From assembly GCF_018326005.1 (NCBI RefSeq), contig NZ_AP021903.1, forward strand, positions 3,815,501 through 3,879,500: 64,000 bases of DNA. The letters run 5' to 3'. A program made the translations under genes and the position numbers. The notes beneath the pieces were generated by a model. The model was not told the origin of the DNA. It worked only from the letters and a program-made list of their open reading frames with translations, and did not search any database. This stretch comes from Pseudomonas sp. Seg1 (GTDB taxonomy: Bacteria > Pseudomonadota > Gammaproteobacteria > Pseudomonadales > Pseudomonadaceae). Shown one piece after another: positions 8,994 to 21,736 of the stretch (position 1 is the stretch's first letter; each line of letters begins with the position of its first letter).

Positions 8994-9021
8994 GTTGTGG
9001 CCAGTTCCGAAGTTTTTAGCA

Positions 9022-9050
9022 GAAAAAAAGGGCGGCCAAATGGCCGCCCA
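9022..9050 (-). terminator. intrinsic terminator of the pdtA-like gene
   Basis: On the minus strand an 8-base GC stem (GGGCGGCC/GGCCGCCC) with a four-base loop is followed by a run of seven T, 22 bases after the stop codon. Confidence 0.85.
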
Positions 9051-9071
9051 AACGTACTACACGAGAGTCTT

Positions 9072-12000
9072 TTACAACGTCAGTTGTCCACGCTCCTCCT
9101 CGGTCAACTGCTGTTTCGCCTGTTCATCCAGCGCCCCCGCGCCCAGCACCTGCACCGGGCTGTTCGGGTTGTAACCCGGAGCCGGCGCGCGGCTGGCGCC
9201 ATCGCGGGACGGCGCGAGTTGTTCGTTGCCGAAACTCAGCACCTGCACGGTAAACACCGATGCCTGATTCTGTCGCGCTGCCGCCTGCTGCTGACGGGCG
9301 ACGTCTTCCGCCGCCTGGGTGGCGGACGATGCGGCGGAACTGGCCGAAGTAATTGCCCCGGTATTCACCGCCGACACCACCGGGACGCCAGTCGACTTGC
9401 CCTGCACCGAGATGTTGGCGGCGTTGACCACCGTCAGCGCGGCGATGTTGACGTTGCCCGACACACGAATCCCCGCCTCGCCCGCATCAATCGTGCCCAA
9501 CGGTGCGATCAGGTCGATGTCGCCGGGCTTCACTTCGGCAATCGGATTGAGCGTGGCGATACCGGCGCCGGTGCTCGGTACCGATGGCGACAGGGTCACG
9601 TTGCCCCAGTTGTCGTAGACGCGTTTCGGCGGGGTGTAGACCACAGTGGTTTTCGAGCCACGACCGGCGTTGATATCACCCTCGGCCGACCAGCCGAGAA
9701 TCGAGCCGCCGAAGGTGGTCATGATCCGGCTCTGACCGAGCAGGATGCTGCCCTGCGAATAGAGCTGAATGTTGCCCGAGCCCTGGGTGATGATCCCCGC
9801 CGTCGACGGTGGCGCTGCGCCTTCGATGCCGAATACCTGACCACCGCCCGGCGTAAGCATCTGGATGTCGCCGCCGAACAGGGTCTTGACCCCGGCGCCG
9901 CCGTACAGCGTGATGTCGCCGTCGTAGCGGATCGGATTGCCGGCCACATCGGTGGTCGGGAACAGCGCGGCAATGGCATTGCGACCGCGCAGGTAACTGC
10001 CTTTGCGCGGGCCGTCGACATCGTTGTATTCCAGGCCACCGGCACGCAGTTCGGCGAAGTACACCTGACGGGCGAAGATCGCCTGCTCGGCACTCGGCAA
10101 CGCGGCGTAGAACGCTTGCGCCTGTTCGGCGCTGCCGCTGAAGCCGTAACCGAGGGTCAACCAGCTCTGTAGTTCGTCGAGATAGGTTTTGACCACCTTG
10201 CCCGGTTGCGCGCTGAGCGAGGTATCCGGATTGGCAACATTCAGCGTGTTCAGATACCGCGCGATGAACCGCAAATAATCCGGCCCCTGTGCCCCTGCGC
10301 CAGCCTGCAACACCACGCTCGCGCCAGACCGGTTATCCCCGGCCACCAACGGCCCTATGCTGTTGATGCTGGCGCGATCCTCCATGAGGATGTTGCGCCC
10401 GGCATTCACGTCCAGAACACCCGGTCCGGCGATGTCGAAACTGCTATAGAGGATGTCGCGCCCGGCCGAGACCCGAGAGACATCGCCCGGCTGGCTGTGC
10501 ACGAACAGATTGCCGCTAGAGGCGATCTGCTCGTTACTGCGGCCCCTGCCCTCGCTGGCCGAATACGTCTGTTGTCCCAGGTTCGTACCGGAAGCGACGA
10601 TGTCGCGCCCCGCCACCATCCACACCGGACCCGCGGCTTCATACCAGGTGCGTTTCGTGGTCTCGAAGAACAATGTCTCGCCCGTACGAATCCCCACCAG
10701 ATCACCGGTCAATGCATAGAAACGCGCCGGCCCCTGGACACGGCTCAACCCCGAGTAACTATCAGGACCAAAAGCAAAGAGTGGGTAGCGCGTATTGGTC
10801 TCCGCCAGCACACCGTCGCTGCCGGCGTTGCTCATGATCGGTCGGCTGTAGACGTTGTTGCCGTAGCCATTGAATGCAGGTGCAAAGGGTGTCGCGATGG
10901 CCGATGGGCTGGCACCTGACTGGTTGATGGCGTAGCCACCGGCATAGATCGAATCGCCTGCGATCAGCTCAAGCTGCCCCGCGTTCGAAGGCGCCAGCAG
11001 CAGCGAATAGTTCAGGGCCGGTGCAGCGTTGCCTACACCGTAAGCCGCTGACGGCCCGACATAAATCGAACCCTGGCCCGCGACGGCGCGCAGTATCGAC
11101 GGGATCACGTAGCGATCATCGGTGGGCGACGTATTGAGCCCGTCGATTTTCCCTTGGACGGTGGTTTCCATCAGTTGGGTGTTCGGCGTCAGATTGCCGC
11201 CTGCCGAGAATAAATCGATGGCCGTGTGATCGGTCCACAGCGAAAACCCCGTCAAACCGCCACCGGCGTGGTAAACGCCATCGGCCGTGGTAAACGGTGT
11301 CGAGTTCTGCAGACGCACGCGGCCTGGGTCCGCAGCGCCACCGAGTACCAGATCGCCTCGGGTATTGAGGCGCATACCCGAGTCGCCGGGAATCAGCACC
11401 ACCCCGCCGCTGGCATTGCTGGCCGTCGAATTGAACGGATCGAAGGCGCGCGTTTCCCTTGGGTCGTGAAACAGCGAAGACGCGCCGTACTGCAGATTGA
11501 CCCCGCCCAACGCGGCGCCCGTCAGTTGCGCAGCACCACGCAGGTTGATGATCGCGCCCTGCAAATCGTGCGTCGGCGTGCCTGTACCCGACAGGCCCGC
11601 GCGTGCTTGCAGAGACGGATTGAGGGTGCCACCGAGACGAATATCCAGGTCTCCGCCCCCGGTCAGTTGCAGGTTGCCGTCGCTACCGACGCGGCCGGTG
11701 CTGCCGACCGCCACGATCAGGCCCTGACTGCGTGGGTAAGCCGCATACTTTTCATCGCCCATGGCCTTGAGCATGCCGGCATCCCCGGTGGCGCTCAAAC
11801 TGATGTTGCCGCCGCCCAACGTACCGAAACCGGTGAAGCCCACCAGATAGGGTTTGCTTTCCACACCCTGCATTGGTAGAGGCTGCGCAGCGTAGCTGCC
11901 AAAGTTGATCCACCAGGCCGTCGGCACATCGTCGTTTCCCGTCCCCTGGCGCCACAGCCAATTGCCCACCGCGACACTTGGAAGCTGGTCACGCGTGCCG

Positions 12001-15000
12001 TCGGCAACGGCAGTGGTACGACGGCCGAGCACGTCACCCGACACCGACCCGCCGGCATTGATCGTCAGGTTACCGCCCATCTGCGGATACCAGGCCTGAT
12101 AAAGACTGGCACTGCCGCCATCGACCCATTTTTCGGCATCGCTGCCCGCGCTGCCCAACACCGAACCATCGGCCGACAGACGCCCTCGTGCCTGGTTGTA
12201 ACGCGCATCGACGTTGCTCGATTGAGTGCCGGCGGTGTACACGCCAAACGGTGAAGCCATGCTCACGTTACCGGCAGCCATCAGGTCCAGGTCACCGGTG
12301 CCGGTGCGCAACACGCTGAACATTTGCGAATGGGCTTCGGCGCTCTTGCGGGGATTGTTTTCGATGCACAGCGCCGGATCGATGCTGCACCAGAACAATT
12401 CGTCATCGTTCATCGGCGTGTAATCCGGCATGCCCATCCAGTTACCCGGCGCCCACACCGTGCGCGCCATCGGCGCACAGGCGTCGGGCGCGATCTCGCA
12501 AAGCAGCAGGTATTCCTCTGGAACCGGTTCGTACGGAGTAAAGCCATACTCGTTACCTACGGCCCAGACCAGTTTGCCGGCCACCTCGATCATGGTCACA
12601 CCATAGTGGGTGTCCGCCAGCTGCAAGTTGCCGGCGCTGGCCTGAGGTTTCACTGCACGGCTGTCGGCTGCGGCCAGATCGGCGCCTGCCACCATGCGCA
12701 TCGACCACGACGCACTGCCTGCCGGCAGCATGCTGGCAATCGCCCAGTTGCGACCTTGTTGTGTGCCATTGGACGGACGCAGATCGAGGAACACGGTGCC
12801 GTCCGCCAGCTTCACATTGGTCATGGATGGAATCAGCGAACCACGTAACAGCTCCAGCGTAGTGCTCAGCAAGACGCCGACCGTTTTATTGTCGCCATCG
12901 ACAGCACCCGGCAGCGGCACACCTTTGGGCCAGAGCAGGGTCTGTAACGCAGTGGCGTTGTTCAAACGAATGCCTGCGCCCAAACGACTGCCTGCCGGCA
13001 GGGTCACAGCGTTTTCGAGCAATGTGCCGGCGGCATACAGCAGATTGCCCACCGAGTCATGCACATCGCCAGCCAGCACGGTTCCGGCCTCAAGCGTATA
13101 GGGTGCGGCCAGCGTGCCCTGAACCGGCAACACAGTACCCGCGGCCAGCGTGGCGGCCTGAATCGGCAAGTCGTAGTTCAATGTTGCACCGACCGGGAAA
13201 AGCGTACCTTCGGCAAGGCTCACCCCGGCGCCCGGCACAATCAGGTCGCCACCGTACGGCTGAATGCCCGGTACCAGTTTCCAGCCAGCATCGTCGGCAG
13301 TTTCCGGCGGCGGCGCAAAACCGTCGTTGATGCTGCCGTAGATATCGAGATTGCCACCCGCCCGGATCAACAGGCTGCCCGCCTCACCGCTGCCATACAC
13401 CGAGGTTCGGCGAGCGTTCGGGTTGAGGCTTGCATAACGGTAGCCGGACAGATCGAGATCGCCCTGTACAACCAGATCACCGTCGGCAGATTTACTGACG
13501 ATTTCGACACCCGGGCGCAGGTGAAATACATCCGCGTAGGTCGCATTGTTGAGGCCGGCCAGTTTACGTTGCAGCAGATCACTGTTGTTCAGTGCCGCGT
13601 TGATAAAGCCGTCGCTCTCAGTGTGAATGCGGTCCAGGTAGCCCTGATCGATCACCTGATACGGGCGACCGCTGGCCGCCGGATCGGTGCCGTCGACGGC
13701 ATCGCTGTAGCGGCGCACGGCGTTCAGCCCAATGGAGCGGGCACCTTGAATATTCACCGCGCCGCTGGCATCAATCGCAATGTCATTGCCGCCCAGGCGC
13801 GGTGCATTCAGCTCCAGCGTCCCACGCGCCAGACCATCGCGTTGTCCCGCCAGGTTTCCAGCCACTGCATCCGTGCCGTGACTCAGATCGATCCGTGCAC
13901 CGGCGGCCAACGTCAGTACACCGTCAGCGGAATTGAGCTCGACCATGGCGCGGTTCGGCGCGTCGATGATCTGGCCGTAGCTGTCGACTCGCAGCACGCG
14001 GCCATGAGCATCCAGCACCGCGTCACCGGTCAGGCTCAAGCCGTTTTTGCCGGCCAGACGAATGCTGCCGACCCGTTCGCCACTGGCATCGATCAGCCCG
14101 GCCACGGTGAGGCTGCCGCTGTCCACCGAGACATTGACCTCGCCGGCCTTGAGCCCGTCACCGATGACCAGATCACCTTGCTTGAACTGGAAGCTGCGGC
14201 TTCCAGTCACTGCGCCCTCATTCAGGCGCTGGTTGAGGCTGGCGAAGGCCTGGCTCAAATCACCCTGCAGACGCTGAGCGCGAATGTCCACACCGGCGGC
14301 CTTGTACGGCACCCAGGTGCCGCCCGCATCGTAGTAGCCGCTGCTGCTGCCGACGATCTGCCCTTGCAGGTCAACCTGTCCGGCGTCGACGGCCAGGGCC
14401 ACGACACTGAGTTGGCCGGCCTGATTGTTGACTGCCGACAGATCGATCCGCGAACCCGCCGCCTGATGAATATTGCCTGCGCTGCTGTGCAACGACACAT
14501 CGCCGCCCCAGCTGTATTTCTTCACATCGTTGAACGGCAGGACGCGACCTGCCATGTCCACCTGCGCGCCGCTGCCAAGCGTCAGATCGTCCTCGGCATT
14601 GACCAGCAGTTTGCCGCTGGCAAGCACGATGCGACTGTCGAGCACAACGCTGCGTGCCGACAGACTCAGTTGCGCGCCGAGGGCATCCGCCACCGCCGTG
14701 GTGGCGGTGCCGCTCAGGCTCAGGTTGTTGCCGGCCTTGAGCTCGCTGACCGAGGCGGCTTCGCCGGTCAACAATGGCGTGCGCAGGTTGAGATTGCCAC
14801 CGCTGTAGCTGAACCCCGTGACCGCGTCGTAAGCCCCTTGCGATTCGTACACCGCCAGGCTGCCCTTGTGGTTGGCGGTGATGCGTTCGCTGGCATTGAG
14901 GTTGACGTTGGCAAAACCCAGAGTGAGTCGGTTGTTGAGATCCAGACCATTGGGTTGTGGATTCGGGCCATAACCCAGTTCGATCCGTTGCGCCTGAATA

Positions 15001-18000
15001 TCCAGCGTGCCGTGGCCGTTGCCAGCGCCATCCTTGACCACCGTGCCCGGCGCTTGCGTGGCACCGTTCCAGATCAGATTCCGGGTGCGAATCGTCGCCA
15101 CGTCGCGGACACCTCCCGAGCCATAGATGGCCGGGGTGCCCAGCACCAGATTCTGCAATCGGCTCTCGCCGGTCTGTGGGTCGAGCGTGTCGAGGGTGAC
15201 ATCGCCGAAAAAGTTGAATGCATCGCGGGCCACCAGACTCAGGGTTTCCAGGGCTGGCGCGCCGAATTGCGTGTCGCCCTGCAACAAACGATCAAGCACG
15301 TTCTGGTTCAGCGTCAGGCCTGCGGGCAGACGACCGGTGGCCGCTGCCAGTGCTTGCGCACTGCCGGCATTCACCACGCCGACCGACAGTCCCAACTGGC
15401 GGGTGCCGAAACGAACGCTCTCGCCCATTTCGAAGTCTTTGTCGGTGGCGGCGATGATGCTGCCATTGGAGTACAGCAACGCCGGCGCCGTGCACTCGGC
15501 GGTCGGACAGGCGCCAATACGGATGCTCCCGCCTCCGCCCGGAGAAGGCGCAAGCACTGGCGTCCAGCCATTGGAGACCACCAGCAGGCTGTTGCGCTCC
15601 GGTACATAGATGAAACCGGCCGCCGCATCGTACGCAACGGCGCCGCGCCCCAAGGTATTGATGCCCGCTCCCGCATCAATCGTGATGCCGCCATTGGCGC
15701 TGGTGGTGCTTAGCACGACCTCCGGCGCCGAGAGGATGGCTCCCTCTCTCAGCGTGATGGCGGAGGTGCTGCCGATCATTTTTATGGAGCTGCCTTCCGC
15801 GCCGTAATACACGGTCGGGGTGCCACCGATGGTCAGTCGTCCGGCATTCAGCGCATTGAGGGTGTCGGCATACAGCGATACACCGGTAAACCCCGCCGTG
15901 CGCGTCCGCCCGGCGCCGAGAATCTCGAACTCACCGCCGGTATAACCGCCCTGGACGACAGTGGTGCCCATCACCCCGCCATCGGCGGGCTTGAACAGCA
16001 CCCGCCCATTGAAGTCGAGAGCGTTGTCATGTTCGCCGCCGCTGACCATGCGCAGGTGCAGCGTGTTGCCGTCCAGCGGCGTGCGAGCACGTGGCAGGCC
16101 GCGCCGTGCGGCATCGTTGAGAACAAATTGGGTGTAGCCGGTTTCGTTGTACTGCGAATAACGCCGCAGGACATCGGCAGACGTCACAATCACCTGGCTG
16201 GGCAGGCTGTCACGAATGCCGGTATTGGCAATCGACATCTGCCCGGAACTGGTCCAGGAACCGTTGCGCAACGGCAACGCGCTGCCCATCGGGCCGGCCA
16301 TCGCCTGACCATTGATTTCGACCCGGAAGGCACCCGGTAACAAGGCGAAGGTTGACGGCAGCAAAGTGTAGGTGCCCGGCGCCAGCCCGGGAATACCGGC
16401 CTGGAGCGTGATCTGCTGGCCGATACGCGGATCGACGGCGCCGGCCTCGGCGAGCATCGGCGCATAACGGCTCTGGTCACCCGCGACAATGGCATAAACG
16501 GGGTTGCTGGCCAGTCCCGGCAGGCTGAAGGTGCCATCGGTGGCATTGCGTACCAGCGGATTGAAACGTGCGTCGGTAGAGCCGCCTCGCCCGGAAACAA
16601 AACCGGCCCCGCGCAAATCGCCGCCCCCCGCAAGATCGATCAGCGCGCCGGCCTGTACATCGGTGTATTGCGCGTCGAGTATCACCCCGGATGTCGCACC
16701 GGCAATGCCATTGAGGATCACCGACTTGCCGTTGTATCGATAGTCGATCCCGTCGGTGGTTCCGCCATAAGGCATGACCAGTCCGGCGGCACTGACAGAC
16801 GTCACGCTCCCGGGCAGCAGGTGCAATTCACGGGTTTTGACAAAAACGTCCTCACCCAGCGCAATGAGACCCAACGGCGCACGAATCACGCCCCCCTGCT
16901 CAATGTGGCCAGCGCTCAATGTGAGGCTGCCGAACACCGAGTAAGGCAGTGTCGTCGGCGCCGCCCCGTGACTGCTGATACGCAACGTATGCTCCGGCAC
17001 CGATCCGGCCTGGCTCTGATAACCCACGCGCACTTCAGCCTGGACACCACTGGCCGGATAGATTTGCGCTGCACGCAAGTGCATGTCACCGGGTGTCCAC
17101 AGACGGCTTCGCTGTTGCTCATCGCTCGGCGCGAGAAATCTCATGTCGCCTGCGCTGTCGAGCGTCACCTCAGCAAAGCCACGCCGACTGACCTTGAGCT
17201 CCGGTGCTCCTGCTTGCAAAACAGTCCCTTCGGTGCCAAAAGACAGCGAACTCCCAAGGTCCAGCAGGTTCGCAGAGGCGTTGAACTGCGCAGTGGACAA
17301 CAGCGCGGTCGGGTTGCTCATGACCCGTGGACGAATCTTGCTGTCCGAACTCAGGTAAGTGCCCACCCCGGACAGGCGCAGATAAGGCGCACTGAGGTTG
17401 ACCCGAGTGCTGTCCTTCGCCGACTCGGCCAGGGAAATGGAACCGGCGAACAGACTCAGACTCTGCCCCATGTTCAGGTCGACATCGCCCTCGAACGACA
17501 TCAGGCCGTTGCTCAGCAGACTGACGTTATCGAAACCGCCACTGGTTAATTGATCAGCACTCAGACGCGTCCGTCCATAACGTAAAAGTGCCGCGGCTTC
17601 GCCCGCTTGCAGCGTCTGCGGCAGTGCCTCCGTCGGCCCTTGGCCGATGATCAATTCCCGTGGCACCCGCACCGCATTGGTCATGACCGCGGCACCGTAG
17701 GCTGGCGTGTCCAGCGCGATTTCCAGACGTCCGCCCGCCGCGCCTGCACCACCGGCGCCGGCCTGCAGACTGCCTTCGATAAACAGGCCATTGTAGGAGC
17801 TCAAGGCAATGCGTCCGCCATCGGTGGCCACGCGAACCGGTCCTTGCCCGGTATTGTCCAGCACCGCTTGCGTGCCGGAAGCCTCCAGACGCGCACCTTG
17901 ACGGACGATGACGTAAGCGTCGGCGGCGGTCGCGGTGGCCTTCTTCGCATCAATTTCGCCACCGAGGATGATCGAGCCGCCCTTGCCGACCTGACCGTAG

Positions 18001-21000
18001 ACTCTGCCCAACGCATCCACTGCTGTCGCGGCCCGACCGGCGACATCGAGCACGGCATGCTCACCGAGCCAGATCGAACGGTTGTGCGCCGTCGGATCCG
18101 CCTCTTGCAACGACGTTGCCACATCAATCGAGCCGAATTGCTGCTGACGGATATCAATGCTGCCGCCCCACGCGTTGAGCTCACCGTCCACCGTGATCTG
18201 ACCTGCCCCGCGCAAGCTGATGCGCTGACCGGGATCGACGTTGATCCGTGAGCCCTGGCCGATGGACAACGGGCTGTCGGCGGGGTCAATCAAACCGGGG
18301 AACGTTGCGCCGGCCTGCAATGCAACGGAGGCACCAGCTCTTTGCGTCAGTACGCCCTTGAGCGGATTTTCCTGGAACAGCGTCGGCGTCCAAAGCTCAA
18401 GGGCATTGCCTGGTGTCGTACCGGACGGCACGTTCGAGGCTGATTCGGCGAAACGATAGACCGGCATCAGCACATCGAGGGCGGTGTCATCAGCCAGTTC
18501 CAGGCCCTTCAAACCGATGATGTTGTAGGCGCTGAAGCCCGAGCGGAACAGTCCCGGCGCCAGACGCAACGTCTGTCCATCGAGGCCCTCGCTGGCAGAG
18601 CCGATCAGCACCTTATTGGCCTGCAGGGTCAGCGTACCGCCGCCGCTCACGCCGTAACCTTGAATGTCACCATCAAGCACCATGTGTGACTGGCCGGGCG
18701 CGCTGTTGGTGCTGGATTCAAGGGTCACGTCGCCCCCCTTGCCGCCACGGGTCTTGCCGTTGGCCAGTATCGCGCCGCCCGACGAGACATCGACTTGACT
18801 GCCACTGGCCAGAAGGATGTCGCCGCTGCTGCGGATCGACACCGTCCCGCCGTCGATGTACGCCAGTCCGCCAGCGTCGTCCGGGTTGCTCGACAGGTTG
18901 CTCCAGAGACCTTGAGTCTGCAAATGCACACCCTGTGCAACGGCCACCCGCGCCTGTTTAGCCGCTGGCACCGGGAGGCTGACGTCGTCGCGTCGATTCG
19001 TGGCGAGCTGGTTCAACACGTTGCCAAGACGCAGGCTGCCACCTTGCGCTACCAGGTCAGCGTTGACCTGTACCTCAGGGCTGAACAGCGTGATGTCACC
19101 GCCATTGTCCAGCGCCACGCGGTCATTGACCTCAATGCTGTTTTTGGCGGAAATCTTCAGCGCCCCCAGCTTGAATCCATTAAGCAGCCCGGCATCGAGA
19201 AACAGTTTGCCCCGACGCTCTTCAGCGACCGCGCCAGCCAATCCTGAATCAGTACCGGTGTCACGCACGCCCCCGACCTGCACTTGATCCAGCAGCGGGC
19301 TGAGCTGATAAAGCAAGCCCGAACTGGCAGCGACATAGGCGGCATCGTAGCCACCCACGATCAACTGCCCACGCCGTGCCCGGGAGGTCTGCGCCTGCTC
19401 ATATCCGTCGAGACCGGCCCGGGGGGCCGGGTTTGCCGTTCGCCCTGAAACACCTCGCCCAACAGTTGACCGTCCAGCACGGCGTTGCCCGTGGCAATCA
19501 CCAATTGCCCGGCGTCACGACCCACGGTATACCCGGCTTCCAGACGACGCGTCGGCGCGATCAATGGGCTATAGAAATATTCAGTCTGCCCCCAGCGCTC
19601 ACTGCTACTTTCGTAACCTTTGTAAAGACCGCTGTAGAGAATGTCGCCCGGCGCACGGGAGACTTCGTATAAGCGCCCGTCGGCACCGCGCAGCCAGCTC
19701 TGGCGAATCTCGCCGCTTTGCACATCGAGCGTGCCGCCGGACAAATTGATCAGCGAACCTTTTTCGCTGATCACATCATTGCCGGAAAATCTCACTTCAC
19801 CGCCCTGAGCCATCCATTCACCGATACCGTGGCCCTGGGTGCCAAGGTAACCGCCCACTTCCAGCAGCCCGCCGGCGGTGTACCAGCGGTCAGTGGCGTA
19901 ACCGTTGGTGCCCACCGGCACGAAGACCAATTCGCGAACATCGACCCAGACATCGTTACTGTTCAGCGCACCGCTCTGGCGATTGACCGAGGCATCGCGC
20001 TGCTCGTTACCCTGCACGTTGATCTTGATGTTGTTGGCTTCCATGGCCACTTTCACGCCCAGGGCGCCGGAGACATCAATCACCGCCCCGTCGCGCACCA
20101 GACTGCGCTGGCCGGCAGCCACGGCGACCTGACCGCCAGTAGCGAGGGTGATCGAGCCTCGTTGAAACTCGACGGTACCCCCGCTGCCGATATCGATGCG
20201 TGACTGGTCACTGCGAATCCGGTTGTCGGCATTCACACCGATCAGCGCCGACTCGCGCTGACTGTCGAGGGCGGTCAGGTCGCTGCTGTCGAGCAGGATT
20301 GCACTGACGCTGCCTTCGCCCAATGTCACACGGCCCCGAGTGTCAGTGGCCGGATTGAGCAAATGCACGGTGCCACGCGTCGCGACCGAAGTGCTCGCCA
20401 GCAGCACGCCGTTTTGCACGACGTCGCGGCCAGTCAGAGTGATGTCGCCCGTCGCGGCCTGAATCAGGCCGGTGTTGCTGACCTTGCCGGTGCTGTCAGC
20501 CTTGAAACCGGGAATGACCTCGCTGCCAAAGGTCGTGGAATAACCATTACCCTCGGTGCCCGAACCTTTACGAATGTAGAAGCGGTCACCCGCGCCGAGG
20601 ACAGTCTGACCTTTGGCCGTGCTGATAGAGCCGTCGTTCTGCACTTCCTTGCCGAGCAACAGGGTGTAGCCGCCGGAATCGGTGGAAAGCGCAGGTTTGC
20701 GTGTTTCAATCGCGGCACCACGTTCCACAAGGACTTTGCCGGCAGCGTCGGTGAAGGTTGGCTGGCTGCCCTTGCTGTCGAAATACAGACCACGGTCGCG
20801 GAACTGCACATCGCTGATATCCGCCGCTGCCGCCACCAGGTTACGCACATTGACCTGACTGCTGCCGCTGAACACGATGCCGTTGCGGTTAATCAGCATG
20901 ACGGTACCGTCCGCCTTGATCTGTCCTTGAATCTGGCTGGGCCGCGCGCTCGGATCATTGACCCGGTTGAGCACCGCCCAGTTGGACTGCTGGGCAAATT

Positions 21001-21556
21001 CCATCGTGGTATTGCGCCCGACGTTGAAGGTTTCCCAATTGAGAATCGCCTTGTCGGCAGTCTGCTCGATCTTCACCGAGGTCTTGCCGTCGGCCTGGGT
21101 TTGTTGCGGGCCTTTGGCATTCATCCAGCCCTGGGCCAGGCTGTTGTCGACTTTCAGACCGCCCTCGCCCAGTCCATCGGGCACCACTTGCACGCTGCCC
21201 AGTGCGGCGGCGCGTCCGGCCGCTTGTGCCGCCTGCTGGGCGGCGATCGCCGCCACGGTGTTGTTGAGTGTCTGCAACGAACGCTGTAACTGCTGATCGG
21301 CCCGCTGCTGCTGGGCCAGCGGTGGCGTCATCCCCGGCAAACCACCCACGCCAGGTCTCGCCGCCGCTGCTTGCTGCGCAACACCTTTAGCGGCAAACCA
21401 GCTCGAGCTGAACGCGGTTGCGGCCTCGGCACTGCCCGCCACCAGACACAACGCCATCGCCTGGGCCAGCGGCTTGAGCAACCACTGGGCCGGATCGCCA
21501 GCGCCACGGTTTGCAGGCTGGACACGGGTACTGCGACGGGAGGTGCGAGCAAGCAT
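9072..21556 (-). CDS. pdtA: giant two-partner-secretion exoprotein (filamentous-haemagglutinin-like, PdtA type), frameshifted
   Basis: The gene is read in two frames: from ATG 21556 to about 19421, then in another frame to the stop at 9072, together about 4160 residues. The N-terminus has an extended signal region, then a TPS haemagglutination domain (about residues 150-260) with an NRNGI motif; the rest is long beta-helix repeat. The break falls in a G6 tract at 19421-19426: adding one base or removing two restores an uninterrupted protein (AGLDGYEQAQTSRARRGQ). Size and position next to the DING/PstS-like gene and hxc cluster match PdtA of P. aeruginosa, a phosphate-depletion TpsA protein. 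No TpsB transporter (PdtB) is in the window. A cysteine-bearing insert (about 12.3-12.5 kb) is unusual for this family. The start at 21556 is preceded by AAGGAT. Confidence 0.8.
19421..19426. other. G6 homopolymer at the pdtA frameshift
   Basis: Upstream and downstream reading frames of the exoprotein meet here. Gaining one G or losing two restores the frame. Either a homopolymer sequencing error or a real slippage site. Confidence 0.75.
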
Positions 21557-21674
21557 CACTACAGATCCTTTTTGATTGCAGGCCGGTTCAGCCCTGCTGT
21601 TACGACATAGGCAGTTGGCGAGCATCACGACCGAACGGATGTCACACAAATTTCATGTTCGAGGTGTAAATCGG

Positions 21675-21711
21675 CAAAAAAAATGGCAGCAGCCCGAAGG
21701 CAGCTGCCATT
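21675..21711 (-). terminator. terminator after the DING/PstS-like gene
   Basis: On the minus strand AATGGCAGCTGCC pairs with GGCTGCTGCCATT across a TTCG loop and is followed by eight T. It separates the PstS-like gene from pdtA, which therefore needs its own promoter in about 21557-21674. Confidence 0.85.
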
Positions 21712-21736
21712 TCATTGCGCGTGAAACGAGGCTTGC

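Noticed and set aside
13059..15713. Open frame of 884 codons on the plus strand opposite the exoprotein gene
   Set aside because: Shadow of the minus-strand beta-helix repeats; low-complexity composition and no start signal.
19361..21649. Separate 762-residue TPS protein as an independent gene
   Set aside because: Its tail after the G6 tract is random, while the downstream frame continues the protein; it is the N-terminal part of one frameshifted gene.
21639..21656. Pho-box-like ATGTCACACAAATTTCAT upstream of pdtA
   Set aside because: It reads on the plus strand, away from pdtA; Pho boxes are directional, so it cannot simply drive the gene.
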